From assembly GCF_000695625.1 (NCBI RefSeq), contig NZ_JMQI01000001.1, positions 62,001 to 126,000 on the forward strand: a DNA stretch of 64,000 nt. The letters run 5' to 3'. Position 1 is the first letter of the stretch. Every line of letters starts with the position of its first letter. The notes below the pieces were generated by a model that worked only from the letters and a program-made list of their open reading frames with translations, searched no databases and was not told where the DNA came from. Of this stretch, positions 26,525 through 35,810 are shown piece by piece. Origin of the DNA: Amycolatopsis rifamycinica. GTDB lineage: Bacteria; Actinomycetota; Actinomycetes; Mycobacteriales; Pseudonocardiaceae. Both the position numbers and the translations under genes were made by a program.

Positions 26525-27718
26525 TCAGCACTGCCCGTCGGCGAGGACCCAGTAGCCAGGGGACGTCTCCCGCAGGGCGTGCACGGTGAAGGTGTTCCAC
26601 AGCCCCATGGCCTGGTTCGAACCGTTCGCGTACGTCTGCCCGGCGCTCTGGTGGGCGCGGCCCGCCTGGGTGTGGGCGTAGTTGCTCGCGCTCACGCAGG
26701 TGCCCGCCGGCGCGGCGGTGGTCGTGGTGGTGGTCGGGGGCACCGACGTCGGGCTCGATCCGTTGTCCAACCCGAAGAACACGCCGGTGTAATAACTCGA
26801 GCAGATCCCGGCGAGGAAGTACGCGCCGGTGCTGCCGCACTGCGTCGTGCCGGTGCCGGGGTCGACCGCCGTGCCGTGGCCCATGCCCGCGATCGAATAC
26901 AGCTGCACCTTGCCGCCGTAGTTCGTCAACGTCGTGCCGCCGGGCAGGGACTGGGTGCTCGTCGGGGTCTGGGAAACGCCGTGGACCGCGGTCCACTGGT
27001 CGCGCAGCTCGGTGCCGTTGACCGGGTAGACGGTGTAGTCGGCGGTGCCCTGCCAGATCGCCACGCGCGGCCACGGCCCGCCGTAACCCGGGTACTGCGC
27101 CTTGACCTTCGACGCCCACTGGGCCGGTGTCAGCCGCTGGTCGTTCTGCTGGCAGTTCGTCGCCTCGGTGACGCTCGTCGCGCACTGGGCGGGCAGGCCG
27201 GCGTTGATCCCGCCCGCGGCGAAGACGTCCGGGTACGCCGCCAGCAGGTCGGCGGTCATGCCGCCGCCGGCCGACAACCCCGTCACGAAGACCCGCGCGC
27301 GGTCCGAGCCGTGGTCGGCGATCGCCTTGTCCACCATGGACCTGATCGACGCGGCTTCGCCGTTGCCGCGGGTGTCGTCGGCGGTGGAGAACCAGTTGAA
27401 GCACTTCAGCGAGTTGTTCGCGGTCGACTGCTGCGGGAACACGACCTCGAACCGCCAGCGGTCGGCCAGCTCGGGCCAGCCGGAGTGGGCGTAGTAGTCC
27501 GCCGCGCTCTGGGTGCAGCCGTGCAGTGCGACGACCACCGGACGGCCGGTCTCGAGCCCGGCCGGGGTGTAGGTGTACATCGCCAGCGCGCCGGGGTTGG
27601 CGCCGAAGGACGGGACCTGGACGAGGGACGACGGCGGCGGATCGGCGGCGGCCACGCCGACCGTGGTGAGCACGGCGGCGGTGATCGCGGCGAGTCCCGC
27701 GAAGGCGAGCTTGCGCAT
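26525..27718 (-). CDS. Secreted PHB depolymerase-family esterase
   Basis: Extracellular poly(3-hydroxybutyrate) depolymerase-like esterase of 397 residues. It has a Sec signal peptide (residues 1-25), ALHGCTQ oxyanion region (64-70), catalytic Ser149 in GLSAGGG, and a catalytic His in GMGHGTAVDPG. A Thr-rich linker leads to a 60-residue C-terminal module ending ALRETSPGYWVLADGQC that may bind substrate. It could also act on xylan or other esters, since this family includes feruloyl and acetyl xylan esterases. AAGGAA precedes the ATG. It is divergent from another secreted esterase. Confidence 0.87.
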   Translation of the reverse strand: MRKLAFAGLAAITAAVLTTVGVAAADPPPSSLVQVPSFGANPGALAMYTYTPAGLETGRPVVVALHGCTQSAADYYAHSGWPELADRWRFEVVFPQQSTANNSLKCFNWFSTADDTRGNGEAASIRSMVDKAIADHGSDRARVFVTGLSAGGGMTADLLAAYPDVFAAGGINAGLPAQCATSVTEATNCQQNDQRLTPAQWASKVKAQYPGYGGPWPRVAIWQGTADYTVYPVNGTELRDQWTAVHGVSQTPTSTQSLPGGTTLTNYGGKVQLYSIAGMGHGTAVDPGTGTTQCGSTGAYFLAGICSSYYTGVFFGLDNGSSPTSVPPTTTTTTAAPAGTCVSASNYAHTQAGRAHQSAGQTYANGSNQAMGLWNTFTVHALRETSPGYWVLADGQC

Positions 27719-27893
27719 GGTGGGTTCCTTCTCGTCGTTGAGAGGGCTTTCAGCGACGCTAAGACGCCGCCGCGGTCGGAGACCATGTGGCCGTCCACCA
27801 CATCGGCTCGCCCGTTCATGGTGACCGGCGGGATGGCTCTCGCGGGCCGCACGAGGTTGGGTTCCGGGGTATCGGACGAGGCGGAGGTGAACC

Positions 27894-29249
27894 GTGCGGG
27901 GTTGGCTGGCTTGGGTTCTGGCGGGCACGCTCGCGGCGGCGCTGCCCGCGACGGCGTCGGCTTCGGCCGGGCGCTGCGCGGTGGACGTGCCCGGCGCGCA
28001 ACAGCAGGTCGCCGTGTGTCTGGACGACCTGACGACGACCGGGACGCTCGCGTCCGGTCACACCGTCGAGGCCGACTGGGCGGGCCTGACCTCGGCGGGG
28101 CTGCCCGGCTTCGGCGCGGTGCCCGGCGTCCAGGTCGACGGCTACTTCCCGGACTCCTCGACGGCGAACACCAACCACGGCTGGAACCACGACGCGCAGT
28201 TCGTGCTGCGCCTGCCGGACCGGTGGAACGGCGGCCTGGTCGTTTCCGGTTCGCCCGGTGTCCGGCGCCAGTACGCGAACGACCGCGCGATCGGCGACCA
28301 GGCGCTGGCCGAGGGCTACGCCTTCGCGGCGACCGACAAGGGCAACACGGGCGCGGCGTTCTTCACCGACGGCGTCCGGCCGGGGGACGCGCTGGCCGAG
28401 TGGAACTCCCGCGTCACGCAGCTGACGCTCGCCGCCCGGGCCGCCGCGGCCCGGCACTACGGCCGTCCGGTCGCGAAGACCCTGGCGGCCGGGCTGTCCA
28501 ACGGCGGGTACCTCGTGCGGTGGCAGCTGGAGAACCGGCCGTGGCTCTACGACGGCGGCGTCGACTGGGAGGGAACGCTGTGGCGGGCCGACGGCCCGAA
28601 CCTGCTCACGTTCCTGCCGCCGGCCCTGCGCGCCTACCCGGCGTACGCGGCGGGATCCGCGGCGGCGCACCAGTCCATATTGGACGCCGGATTCGCGCCG
28701 GGGTCGGAATTCCTGTGGGACTACCACTACCGCGTCTACTGGGACCTGACCCAGCGGATCTACCGCGAGGAGCTCGACCCGTCGTTCGACGGCTCGCTCG
28801 CGGGTGGCACCCCGTTCTGCGCCAGTGGGACGCCGGCCTGTGACGCCGACTACGCGTATACCTCCCGGCCGCCGTCCGTGGCGCGGGCGGTCGAGCGGAT
28901 CTCGCTGACCGGCCGGATCGGCAAGCCGCTGCTGACGCTGCACGGCACGCTCGACACGCTGCTGCCGATCACCCGCGACTCCGACGTCTACGACCGGATG
29001 ATCCGCGACTCGAAGCGGGAGGCGCTGCACCGGTACTACCGGATCGAGGGCGGCAACCACGTCGACGGGCTCGTCGACGCCTACCCGGACCGGCTGCGCC
29101 CGCTGGGGCCGTGCTTCCGGACGGCGTTCGACGCCCTCGCCGGCTGGCTGCGCGGCACGCGTCCCCCGGCCTCGGCGACGATCGCCCGCCCCGCCGGGGC
29201 GACCCCGGCGGAACTGGCGACGGCGTGCGACCTGGTCAGTCGCCCTTGA
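27894..29249 (+). CDS. Secreted esterase, 3-hydroxybutyrate-oligomer hydrolase/tannase-like
   Basis: A 451-residue exported alpha/beta hydrolase with an N-terminal signal peptide (residues 1-25) and nucleophile Ser202 in AAGLSNGGYL. The SNGG box is like that of 3HB-oligomer hydrolases and unlike tannases (GCSTGG). A late Asp (HGTLDTLLP) and His (GGNHVDG) complete a plausible triad, and paired cysteines suggest disulfides. It is divergent from the PHB depolymerase, and could finish breakdown of 3HB oligomers released by it. Assignment to the oligomer hydrolases is moderate. Confidence 0.72.
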   Translation: MRGWLAWVLAGTLAAALPATASASAGRCAVDVPGAQQQVAVCLDDLTTTGTLASGHTVEADWAGLTSAGLPGFGAVPGVQVDGYFPDSSTANTNHGWNHDAQFVLRLPDRWNGGLVVSGSPGVRRQYANDRAIGDQALAEGYAFAATDKGNTGAAFFTDGVRPGDALAEWNSRVTQLTLAARAAAARHYGRPVAKTLAAGLSNGGYLVRWQLENRPWLYDGGVDWEGTLWRADGPNLLTFLPPALRAYPAYAAGSAAAHQSILDAGFAPGSEFLWDYHYRVYWDLTQRIYREELDPSFDGSLAGGTPFCASGTPACDADYAYTSRPPSVARAVERISLTGRIGKPLLTLHGTLDTLLPITRDSDVYDRMIRDSKREALHRYYRIEGGNHVDGLVDAYPDRLRPLGPCFRTAFDALAGWLRGTRPPASATIARPAGATPAELATACDLVSRP

Positions 29250-29525
29250 CGAGGTGGTCGGCCGGTTCCCGGCGACGTCGGCGCCCCGCATTTCCGCTGT
29301 TTGCCGACATGGCGTACACGAATCGCACGGATATGCGGTGAACCGGATCGAGCCCGCGTCCGTATCACTGAGTGAGGCATGCGGGAGTGTCGACCGTCAT
29401 TGATGATGGGCGCCGGGGGCCGCGAAAATTCGTTGACGTCGAATATCCAGGTGTCGGCCATGCTGCGGAAGAACCGTCCGTCCGGAAGTGAACGTCATGC
29501 TCCTACCTGTGCCCGGGGCCGCCTG

Positions 29526-29927
29526 ATGGCCGTCGACCTGCCGGGTCTCGCGATCGTCGCCGGGGCGCTGCTGCCGGCCTTCGCCGCGGCGGCCTGGGCG
29601 ATCACCCTGGAACGGCGGCACCGCCGTCCCCCGGCCACCCCGGAGCCGGAACCGGACTTCACCGTGGCCGGCATCCAGTCCCGGCTGCGTCGGGAGCTGG
29701 TCACGCGGCGGCTGGCCGAAGCGGGCACGGTGGCCCTGCCGACGTTGCCGATCCCCGCGCAGACCCGCCGCGAACCCGCACTGGTGAGGCTGCCCTCACG
29801 CGTGGCCGGTGTCCTGCCCGCGCCACACCCGGCGACCGCGGGCGCCCCGGCGCCGCGGTTCGCCTTCGCGCCGCCCGACACGGACCTGATGCGCCGCATC
29901 CTGGACGGCCTGCGCAAGCTGGACTAG
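29526..29927 (+). CDS. Small membrane-anchored protein with a DUF742-like C-terminal motif
   Basis: A 133-residue protein with one N-terminal transmembrane helix (AIVAGALLPAFAAAAWAITL), then a charged, Pro/Ala-rich region. It ends PDTDLMRRILDGLRKLD. That ending closely matches the DUF742 protein at 56557 (MDLMKRILHGLSRL) but the winged-helix part of DUF742 is missing. No other domain is recognised. ATG 29526 is uncertain; several in-frame starts lie upstream and no good ribosome binding site is seen. Confidence 0.6.
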   Translation: MAVDLPGLAIVAGALLPAFAAAAWAITLERRHRRPPATPEPEPDFTVAGIQSRLRRELVTRRLAEAGTVALPTLPIPAQTRREPALVRLPSRVAGVLPAPHPATAGAPAPRFAFAPPDTDLMRRILDGLRKLD

Positions 29928-29932
29928 GCACC

Positions 29933-30721
29933 TCACGGCGCGGTCAGCGGCTCCTCCCCGTACGCCCGGTGCAGCAGGGCCAGGAAGGACGGCGCCTCGG
30001 GCAGCTCCACGGAACCGATCCGCCGCACCGCCACCCCCGGCGTCCAGGAGTTCATGACCGCGCCCCCGGCCAGGGCCGGCAGGTCGGCTTCGGTGATCTC
30101 CCGGACGTGCTGGGCCACCCCGAGGCGGTCGAGCTGCCGGGCCACGATGCCCATCGTCGTCCCGCGCAGCATCGGGGCCTCGGGCCACACCACGGCCGTG
30201 CCGTCCCAGAACGCGAGGTTCCAGATGGTGGCTTCGCTGAACCGGCCCCGCCGGTCGACGAACGCCGCGTCGTCGGCGCCCCCGGCGAGCGCCTGGCGGA
30301 ACAGGTACGTCTTGGCCGGTTCGCCGACGTGCTTCACGGCCGGGAGGAACCGTTCGTGCTCGCTGATCGCCAGCGTCAGCGGGCCGGCCGGCCCGGTGGC
30401 CGGTGGCCCGGTGCGGACCAGCACGTCCGGCTCGGCTCCGGGCTGCCCGGCGGGCGAGGACACGGTCGCGGTCAGGGAGACGTCCTCGGGGCCGGCGGCC
30501 AGCGCCGTGCGCAGGAAGGACTGCACCCGGTCGTCGGGCAGCGCCCGGCCGAACAGCTCCACCGAGGCCGACCGCAGCCGGTCCAGGTGCAGGTCGAGGC
30601 CGCGCACCCGGCCGCCGCGCACCTGCATGGCGGTGAAGTGGGCGTAGCCCGCGAACGCGAGCGGGGTCAGTTCCTCGGCCGTCGCCGGCCGCCCGTTCCG
30701 GTGTGCCACGTAGAAGGACAT
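29933..30721 (-). CDS. PLP-dependent class IV aminotransferase-family protein
   Basis: A 262-residue fold-type IV protein related to branched-chain aminotransferases and aminodeoxychorismate lyase. It has candidate PLP lysines at 130/137 in VKHVGEPAKTYL, the conserved DRRGRFSEATIWNLAFWDG segment (about residues 155-173, where a Glu contacts PLP), and the MLRGTTMGIV phosphate-binding region. It follows the beta-propeller gene by 16 bases in a reverse-strand operon with an MFS transporter and a phosphoesterase. The substrate is unknown. Confidence 0.83.
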   Translation of the reverse strand: MSFYVAHRNGRPATAEELTPLAFAGYAHFTAMQVRGGRVRGLDLHLDRLRSASVELFGRALPDDRVQSFLRTALAAGPEDVSLTATVSSPAGQPGAEPDVLVRTGPPATGPAGPLTLAISEHERFLPAVKHVGEPAKTYLFRQALAGGADDAAFVDRRGRFSEATIWNLAFWDGTAVVWPEAPMLRGTTMGIVARQLDRLGVAQHVREITEADLPALAGGAVMNSWTPGVAVRRIGSVELPEAPSFLALLHRAYGEEPLTAP

Positions 30722-30737
30722 ACGGGCACCGTAGTGA

Positions 30738-31712
30738 TCACAGCGCGACCGGGGACTCGGCGTCCGGGATCAGCAGGCGGGACGCGCCCGAGCCGTCGGC
30801 CGGGACCGACCAGACGTCCGCGTGGCCCGGGCCGCGGGGCAGGCCGTAACCGATCGTGTGGCCGTCGAGCCAGGCGGGCTGGTCGTCGACGCTGCGGGTC
30901 TCGGCCAGCGGCGTCACCTTCGACCCCGCCAGGTCCAGCACCGACAGCCGCCAGCCCTTGGCCGGGTCCCCGTCCACGGCGGACTTGAACGCCACCCGCG
31001 TCCCGTCCGGGGACAGCGACGGGCATTCGACGTTCTCGCGCAGCGTGCGGATCGTGTGCGCGGCGAAGTCGCCCGCGACCAGGTAGCGGCGGCCGGCCGT
31101 CGACATCGTCGCGTAGAAGTGGCGGTCGTCGCCGGTGAACGTGACGCCCCAGAAGTTGAGGTCGGCGGCCCCGTACGGCCGGCCGTCGAGCGTCACCGCG
31201 TAGTCCTCCAGCGTGCCCGCGAGGTCGCCGGTCGCCGTGTCGAGGATGCCGGCCCGGGTGGAGAACAGGCCGCCGTTGTACGAATCGCCGGTGACGAACA
31301 CCGTCCACGCGAGCATCCGGCCGCTCGCCGACACCCGCGCCCGGTTCGGCAGCCCGACCAGCGGGATCTCCCGCCGCACCGCCAGGTTCCGGTCGAGCAC
31401 GGCCAGCTGGTAGGTGGTCAGGTCGCCGTCCTGGCGCAGGCAGAGCCCGGTGCCGCCGGCGGCGTACACGCGCGCGCACGACAGCGGCGACACCGTCCGC
31501 GGGCCGCCGGGGTCGCCGGCGGGCACCGTGGCGACGTGCCCGCGGTCGGCGTCGGCGGTGCTGCGGAACAGCAGCCGCGGGCCGGGGGCGAGACTGACCG
31601 CGCCGGTCGCGGTGACGTCGTGGCCGCGTGCGCTCGCGAACCCGACGTAGGCGACCGCGGCCCCGGCGAGCACGAGCACGCCGGCGACCGCGATGAGGAT
31701 CCGGGTTCTCAC
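30738..31712 (-). CDS. TolB-like beta-propeller membrane-anchored protein
   Basis: A 324-residue protein with an N-terminal membrane helix (ILIAVAGVLVLAGAAVAYVGF) and WD40/TolB-type repeats such as PSLSPDGTRVAFKS and SVDDQPAWLDGHTIGYGL. It is probably an extracytoplasmic binding protein. The GTG start overlaps the stop of the MFS gene upstream (GTGA), so they are translationally coupled. Confidence 0.77.
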   Translation of the reverse strand: MRTRILIAVAGVLVLAGAAVAYVGFASARGHDVTATGAVSLAPGPRLLFRSTADADRGHVATVPAGDPGGPRTVSPLSCARVYAAGGTGLCLRQDGDLTTYQLAVLDRNLAVRREIPLVGLPNRARVSASGRMLAWTVFVTGDSYNGGLFSTRAGILDTATGDLAGTLEDYAVTLDGRPYGAADLNFWGVTFTGDDRHFYATMSTAGRRYLVAGDFAAHTIRTLRENVECPSLSPDGTRVAFKSAVDGDPAKGWRLSVLDLAGSKVTPLAETRSVDDQPAWLDGHTIGYGLPRGPGHADVWSVPADGSGASRLLIPDAESPVAL

Positions 31713-32953
31713 GCCGTCACCTTCCGCGGGGAGAGGACCGCGAACGTCACGGCGATCGCGGCCACGGCCCCGCCTGCGGCGACGCCGATCGCGAGGTCCG
31801 GGCCCCAGAACTGCCAGGCGAGTCCGAACAGGACGGACGAAGCGAAGTAGGCGAGCGCCTGCGCGGTCTGGACGAGCGAAATCCCGGTGGTGCGCAGCGA
31901 CTCCGGCAGCAGCGGACCGGCGAGCGCCATGAGCACGCCGTCGGTCGCCGCGTAGAACGCGCCGTACAACGCCAGGCTCAGGGCGAACAGCGGCCAGCCG
32001 GACACCGGCCCGGCCAGCAGCAGGTAGACCAGGGCCAGCGCGCCGTACCCGCCGAGCACCACCGGCAGCCGCCCGACCCGGTCGGCCAGCGCGCCCAGCG
32101 GCGCCGCGAGCAGCAGGTAGCTCAGGTTCGTGCCGACCGCGAGCAGCGGGAACCAGCCCGTGGCGATGTCCTCCTTGTGCTGCAGCAGCAGGTAGACGAA
32201 CCCGTCGCCGACCGTGGCGAGCCCGAGCACGCACGCGGCGACCAGCAGCCGCCGCACACCGCCGCCGCGGAGCAACGCGGCCGCCGCCCGTGGCGAGACC
32301 GGCGTCGCGGCCGCTTTCGGCGTCCGGTGGTCGCGGACGAACAGCACCAGCAGCAGCACGCCGATCGCGGCGATGCAGAAGCTGACGACGAACACGGCGT
32401 CGAAGGCGGCGGGATCGGCCGCGCCGACGGCGGCCAGCACGGCGAGCGCGACCAGCGGCCCGGCGAACGCGCCCATGCTGTCCATCGCGCGGTGGACGCC
32501 GAAGGCCCGCCCGAGCAGCGGTTCGGGCGCCGACAGCGTGATCAGCGCGTCCCGCGGCGCCGTCCGGAGGCCCTTGCCGGTGCGGTCGAGCGTGATCACC
32601 GCGCCGATCGCGGTCGCCGACGCGCCCGCGGCGAGCAGGCCGAGCTTGGCCACCGCGGACAACGCGTAGCCGGCCCCGGCCACGACCTTGCGGCGCCGGA
32701 CCCGGTCGGCGACGTAACCGCCGACGACCCGCAGCAACGCCGTCGCGCCCGTGTAGAGGCCGTCGACCAGCCCGTACGCGGCCGGGCTCAGGTGCAGCCC
32801 GAGGACCAGGTACACGGGCAGGATCGCGGTGACCATCTCGGCGGAGACGTCGGTGACCAGGCTGACGGCGCCCAGCGCGAAGACGTTCGCGCCGACCGCC
32901 GAGAGCTTGCCCTTCGCGGCGTGCTCCCGGCGGCCCATGGTGGCGAGGTACAC
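31709..32953 (-). CDS. MFS transporter
   Basis: A roughly 414-residue major facilitator with 12 predicted helices and the conserved loop VADRVRRRKVVAG between helices 2 and 3 plus ALADRVGRLPVVL in the second half. GTG 32953 gives a short lead before ATG 32938; either could be used and neither has a good ribosome binding site. The gene starts 4 bases after the phosphoesterase stop. Substrate unknown. Confidence 0.83.
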   Translation of the reverse strand: MYLATMGRREHAAKGKLSAVGANVFALGAVSLVTDVSAEMVTAILPVYLVLGLHLSPAAYGLVDGLYTGATALLRVVGGYVADRVRRRKVVAGAGYALSAVAKLGLLAAGASATAIGAVITLDRTGKGLRTAPRDALITLSAPEPLLGRAFGVHRAMDSMGAFAGPLVALAVLAAVGAADPAAFDAVFVVSFCIAAIGVLLLVLFVRDHRTPKAAATPVSPRAAAALLRGGGVRRLLVAACVLGLATVGDGFVYLLLQHKEDIATGWFPLLAVGTNLSYLLLAAPLGALADRVGRLPVVLGGYGALALVYLLLAGPVSGWPLFALSLALYGAFYAATDGVLMALAGPLLPESLRTTGISLVQTAQALAYFASSVLFGLAWQFWGPDLAIGVAAGGAVAAIAVTFAVLSPRKVTA

Positions 32954-32957
32954 GCGG

Positions 32958-33833
32958 TTACTGCCAGACGTCGAGGATCGGCGACTTGCTCGCGGCGTTG
33001 CCGATGCCGGGCAGGCCGTAGGCCGCCTCGATGGTGCGCAGCACGGTGTAGTGGTTGATCGATTCGCTGTAGCTGCCGACCTTGACGTTCGCGCCGGTGA
33101 AGGTGGTGAAGATCTGGTTGACCGACGTGCCGCTGTCCTCGTCGAAGGTGGTGATCAGCAGGCTGTTGTGCGTCTTGGCCCACTGGGCGTAGGCGTCGAG
33201 GTGGTTCTTCAGCCAGGAGTCGCCGGTGCCGATGCTGCAGTCGTGCATGTCAGAGCACATGTCGGGCGTCACGAACGAAACGGTGGGCAGCTGGGTGAAG
33301 TCGGACGGGAACGCGGAGAACCGGACATTGCTCGCGGCGGGGACGTTCGAGAAGTCGACCCAGCTGTTGTGCTTGCGCCGGTAGGTGCCGCTGGAGCAGC
33401 CGGTGTAGCCGTCCGACGGCATGGCTTCGGAGTAGCCCTTGAAGGTCTTGCCCGCGTCGATCAGCTGGCGGCCGAGGTTGGCCTTCGCGCCGAGGTTGGC
33501 CGGGCAGCTGTCGTCGGTGACGCCCTGCGTCGCGCCGGAGAAGAGGGCGACGTAGTTCGGCTGGCTCGGGTGGGTGATCGCGAAGGAGTTCGTGAACTTC
33601 GCGCTCTGCGAGGCGAGGGAGTTGAAGTAGGGCGCGCTGGAACTGCCGTTGATCGAGGAGTACTTCTTGTTCTCGAACATGACCAGGACGATGTGGTCGA
33701 ACGCCGGCACGGCCGCCGCGGTGGGCCGGACGGCGGCGGGCTCGTCCGTTCCGGTGACGACGGCCGCGGTGACGACGCCGGCGGTGACCAGGGCGGCCGC
33801 GGCGAACGCGGCGAAGATCCGCTTGCGGATCAT
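32958..33833 (-). CDS. Secreted phosphoesterase (acid phosphatase / phospholipase C-like)
   Basis: A 291-residue exported member of the phosphoesterase family (PF04185-like). It has a signal peptide/anchor at residues 1-30, the metal-site motif HIVLVMFENKKYSS (47-60) typical of this family, ITHPSQPNYVALFSGAT, and LITTFDEDSGTSVNQIFT, which places the second metal ligands. It is shorter than phospholipase C enzymes and matches acid phosphatase-like members. GGAGG stands 4 bases before ATG 33833. It heads a reverse-strand operon of four genes. Confidence 0.85.
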   Translation of the reverse strand: MIRKRIFAAFAAAALVTAGVVTAAVVTGTDEPAAVRPTAAAVPAFDHIVLVMFENKKYSSINGSSSAPYFNSLASQSAKFTNSFAITHPSQPNYVALFSGATQGVTDDSCPANLGAKANLGRQLIDAGKTFKGYSEAMPSDGYTGCSSGTYRRKHNSWVDFSNVPAASNVRFSAFPSDFTQLPTVSFVTPDMCSDMHDCSIGTGDSWLKNHLDAYAQWAKTHNSLLITTFDEDSGTSVNQIFTTFTGANVKVGSYSESINHYTVLRTIEAAYGLPGIGNAASKSPILDVWQ

Positions 33834-34063
33834 GGGTCCTCCAGCACTGAGGGGGTGGGCGCCTCATGGTGCCCACGGCAGGGGACCGGATCGTGAGGTG
33901 CTGTGGTCCGGCTCGTGAACACCAGGAAACCTCCGGCGGACAACCGAAAGAGTGGGTGAACGGTTTTCCGGTGTCAACCTTCTTTCGTTGGTGCGCCGGG
34001 GGTCTGCCCGCCGCGCGGTAATCCGGTCGTGCCCCCGCGGACGAGCCGTTAACCTTCGCCACC

Positions 34064-34810
34064 ATGGACGGCAAGCTGATCGACCGGCTCCGCGGCGCCC
34101 GGCGGGTCGCCGTGCTGACCGGGGCGGGCATCTCCACCGCGTCCGGGATCCCCGACTACCGCGGTCCCGAAGGAGTCTGGACGCGCACGCCGAGTGCCGT
34201 CAACGCCTTCACGATCGAGAACTTCATGGCCGACGCCGAGGTACGTCGCGAGCTCTGGCGCACGTACGCCGGGCACGCCGCCTGGCACGCCGAACCGAAC
34301 GCCGCCCATCGCGCGCTGGCGGAGCTCGACAACGCCGGTGTCGCCGTCCGGGTGCTCACCCAGAACGTCGACGGCCTGCACCAGCGGGCCGGCCTCGCCC
34401 CGCGCAAGGTCCTCGAACTGCACGGCAGCATGCACACCACGCGGTGCACCGGGTGCGCGGCCGGCTTCCCGACCACCGAGATCCTCGCGGCGGGCGACGA
34501 CGACCCGGCGTGCCCGCACTGCGGCGGCATCCTCCAGCCCGGCGTCGTCCTTTTCGGACAGTTGCTGGACGGCGCCGTCCTCGGTCACGCACGGAACATC
34601 GCGGCGGCGAGCGGGGTCTTCCTGGCCATCGGCAGTTCGCTGCAGGTGGAGCCGGCGGCGTCGCTGTGCACGGTCGCCGTCGAGGCCGGGGCGACGCTGG
34701 TCGTCGTCAACCGCGATCCGACGCCGTACGACTCCGACGCCGCTTTCGTGCTGCGGGACGACATCGAAACCGCCGTCCCGGAACTCTGCGCCGCCGTGGG
34801 CGACCGGTGA
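34064..34810 (+). CDS. cobB: Sir2-family NAD-dependent protein deacylase
   Basis: A 248-residue class III sirtuin: GAGISTASGIPDYRGPEGVW (residues 18-37, NAD binding), TQNVDGLHQRAG, catalytic His in ELHGSM, and a zinc site CTGCAAGF...CPHCGG. It removes acyl groups from lysines and so controls metabolic enzymes such as acyl-CoA synthetases. Its stop overlaps a GNAT gene (GTGA), an acetylase/deacylase pairing that may be functional. Confidence 0.93.
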   Translation: MDGKLIDRLRGARRVAVLTGAGISTASGIPDYRGPEGVWTRTPSAVNAFTIENFMADAEVRRELWRTYAGHAAWHAEPNAAHRALAELDNAGVAVRVLTQNVDGLHQRAGLAPRKVLELHGSMHTTRCTGCAAGFPTTEILAAGDDDPACPHCGGILQPGVVLFGQLLDGAVLGHARNIAAASGVFLAIGSSLQVEPAASLCTVAVEAGATLVVVNRDPTPYDSDAAFVLRDDIETAVPELCAAVGDR

Positions 34811-35292
34811 TCCGTGAAGCCCGCGGTGACGACTGGCCCGCGATCTGGCCGATCATCCACGACGTCGTCACCGAACAGCAGACGTTCCCCTACGACCCGG
34901 CGATGACCGAAGACGACGCGCGCCGGATGTGGCTGTGCGCCCCGCCGGGCCGGGTGGTCGTCGCCCTCGACGGCGACCGGGTGACGGGCACGGCGAACAT
35001 GTACGCCAACCGCCCGGGTCCCGGCAGCCACGTCGCCTCCGGCAGCCTGATGGTCGCGAAGGAGGCGCGCGGCGCGGGCGTGGGGCGGGCGCTCACGACG
35101 GACCTGATCGAGTGGGCCCGGCGGAGCGGGTTCGCGGCGATCCAGTTCAACGCGGTCGTGGCGGTGAACACGGCCGCGATCCGGTTGTACGAGAGCCTGG
35201 GCTTCGTGACGCTCGGAACGGCGCCGGGCGCGTTCCGCCATCCGGTCGCGGGGGAGGTCGGGCTCCGGATCATGTGGCTCGACCTGCGGTGA
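34807..35292 (+). CDS. GNAT-family N-acetyltransferase
   Basis: A 161-residue acetyltransferase starting IREARGDDWPAIWPII, with the acetyl-CoA-binding motif VAKEARGAGVGRALTTDLIEWAR near residues 78-100 and the C-terminal AIRLYESLGFVTLGT. The GTG start overlaps the sirtuin stop by 4 bases, suggesting co-translation. Some relatives acetylate phosphinothricin or aminoacyl amines, so the acceptor is not certain. Confidence 0.9.
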   Translation: MIREARGDDWPAIWPIIHDVVTEQQTFPYDPAMTEDDARRMWLCAPPGRVVVALDGDRVTGTANMYANRPGPGSHVASGSLMVAKEARGAGVGRALTTDLIEWARRSGFAAIQFNAVVAVNTAAIRLYESLGFVTLGTAPGAFRHPVAGEVGLRIMWLDLR

Positions 35293-35303
35293 TCCGTTCC
35301 GTT

Positions 35304-35609
35304 CTACGCGCTGAGCTGATCGTCCGGGGAATCCTGTGGTCCGGACAATTCTTCGGCGAAGATGGTGTCGATCTTCCGGGCCGCGGAGCGCAATTCCGCG
35401 ACGCTCGCCACGAGCAGCGCCAACGCGGCGGCGGGCACCACGAGCAGCACGGGCGGCCACCCGAACGCGGCGACGGCGGCGACGCAGAACAAGGCGACGA
35501 CAAGGAAGACTGCCCGGCCGGCGACCCGCGGCCACGCGGGACGGGGCTTGGCGTGCCGGCCGCTCGGTGTGCGGAAAACCGGCCGCGCAAGGGCAGCGTG
35601 GACACTCAT
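35304..35609 (-). CDS. Small two-helix membrane protein
   Basis: A 101-residue protein of no recognised family. It has basic residues at the start, then two adjacent hydrophobic helices (VFLVVALFCVAAVAAF and VLLVVPAAALALLVASV) and an acidic C-terminus. ATG 35609 gives a sensible length, but the ribosome binding site is weak. It is convergent with the GNAT gene with 11 bases between stops. Confidence 0.6.
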   Translation of the reverse strand: MSVHAALARPVFRTPSGRHAKPRPAWPRVAGRAVFLVVALFCVAAVAAFGWPPVLLVVPAAALALLVASVAELRSAARKIDTIFAEELSGPQDSPDDQLSA

Positions 35610-35810
35610 CCAGACCTCCGAAATGTTCGTCGAACCGGCCGGGACAGGATTCCCGGCGACGGCACTGTGCACTGAGTCGGGCCGGACCTGCGTGCGGTTA
35701 CCCGTCGTTATTGGTTCGAGTCCCAATTCCCGGAATCGAATTGATCGCCATTCCGGCGGGGTTTCGGCACCAGGGCCGTTCGGCCCGGATCCGTGCGCCG
35801 GAGGTCCCGC

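Noticed and set aside
24584..28843. A 1,400-codon open frame across the YcaO and esterase genes.
   Set aside because: It covers real genes in other frames and has Arg/Pro/Ala/Gly-only composition without any recognisable domain.
35690..35760. A tRNA-like T-arm (GGTTCGAGTCCC) near 35708.
   Set aside because: No acceptor stem, D-arm or anticodon arm fits at the required spacing, and the T-stem itself does not pair properly with a 7-base loop.
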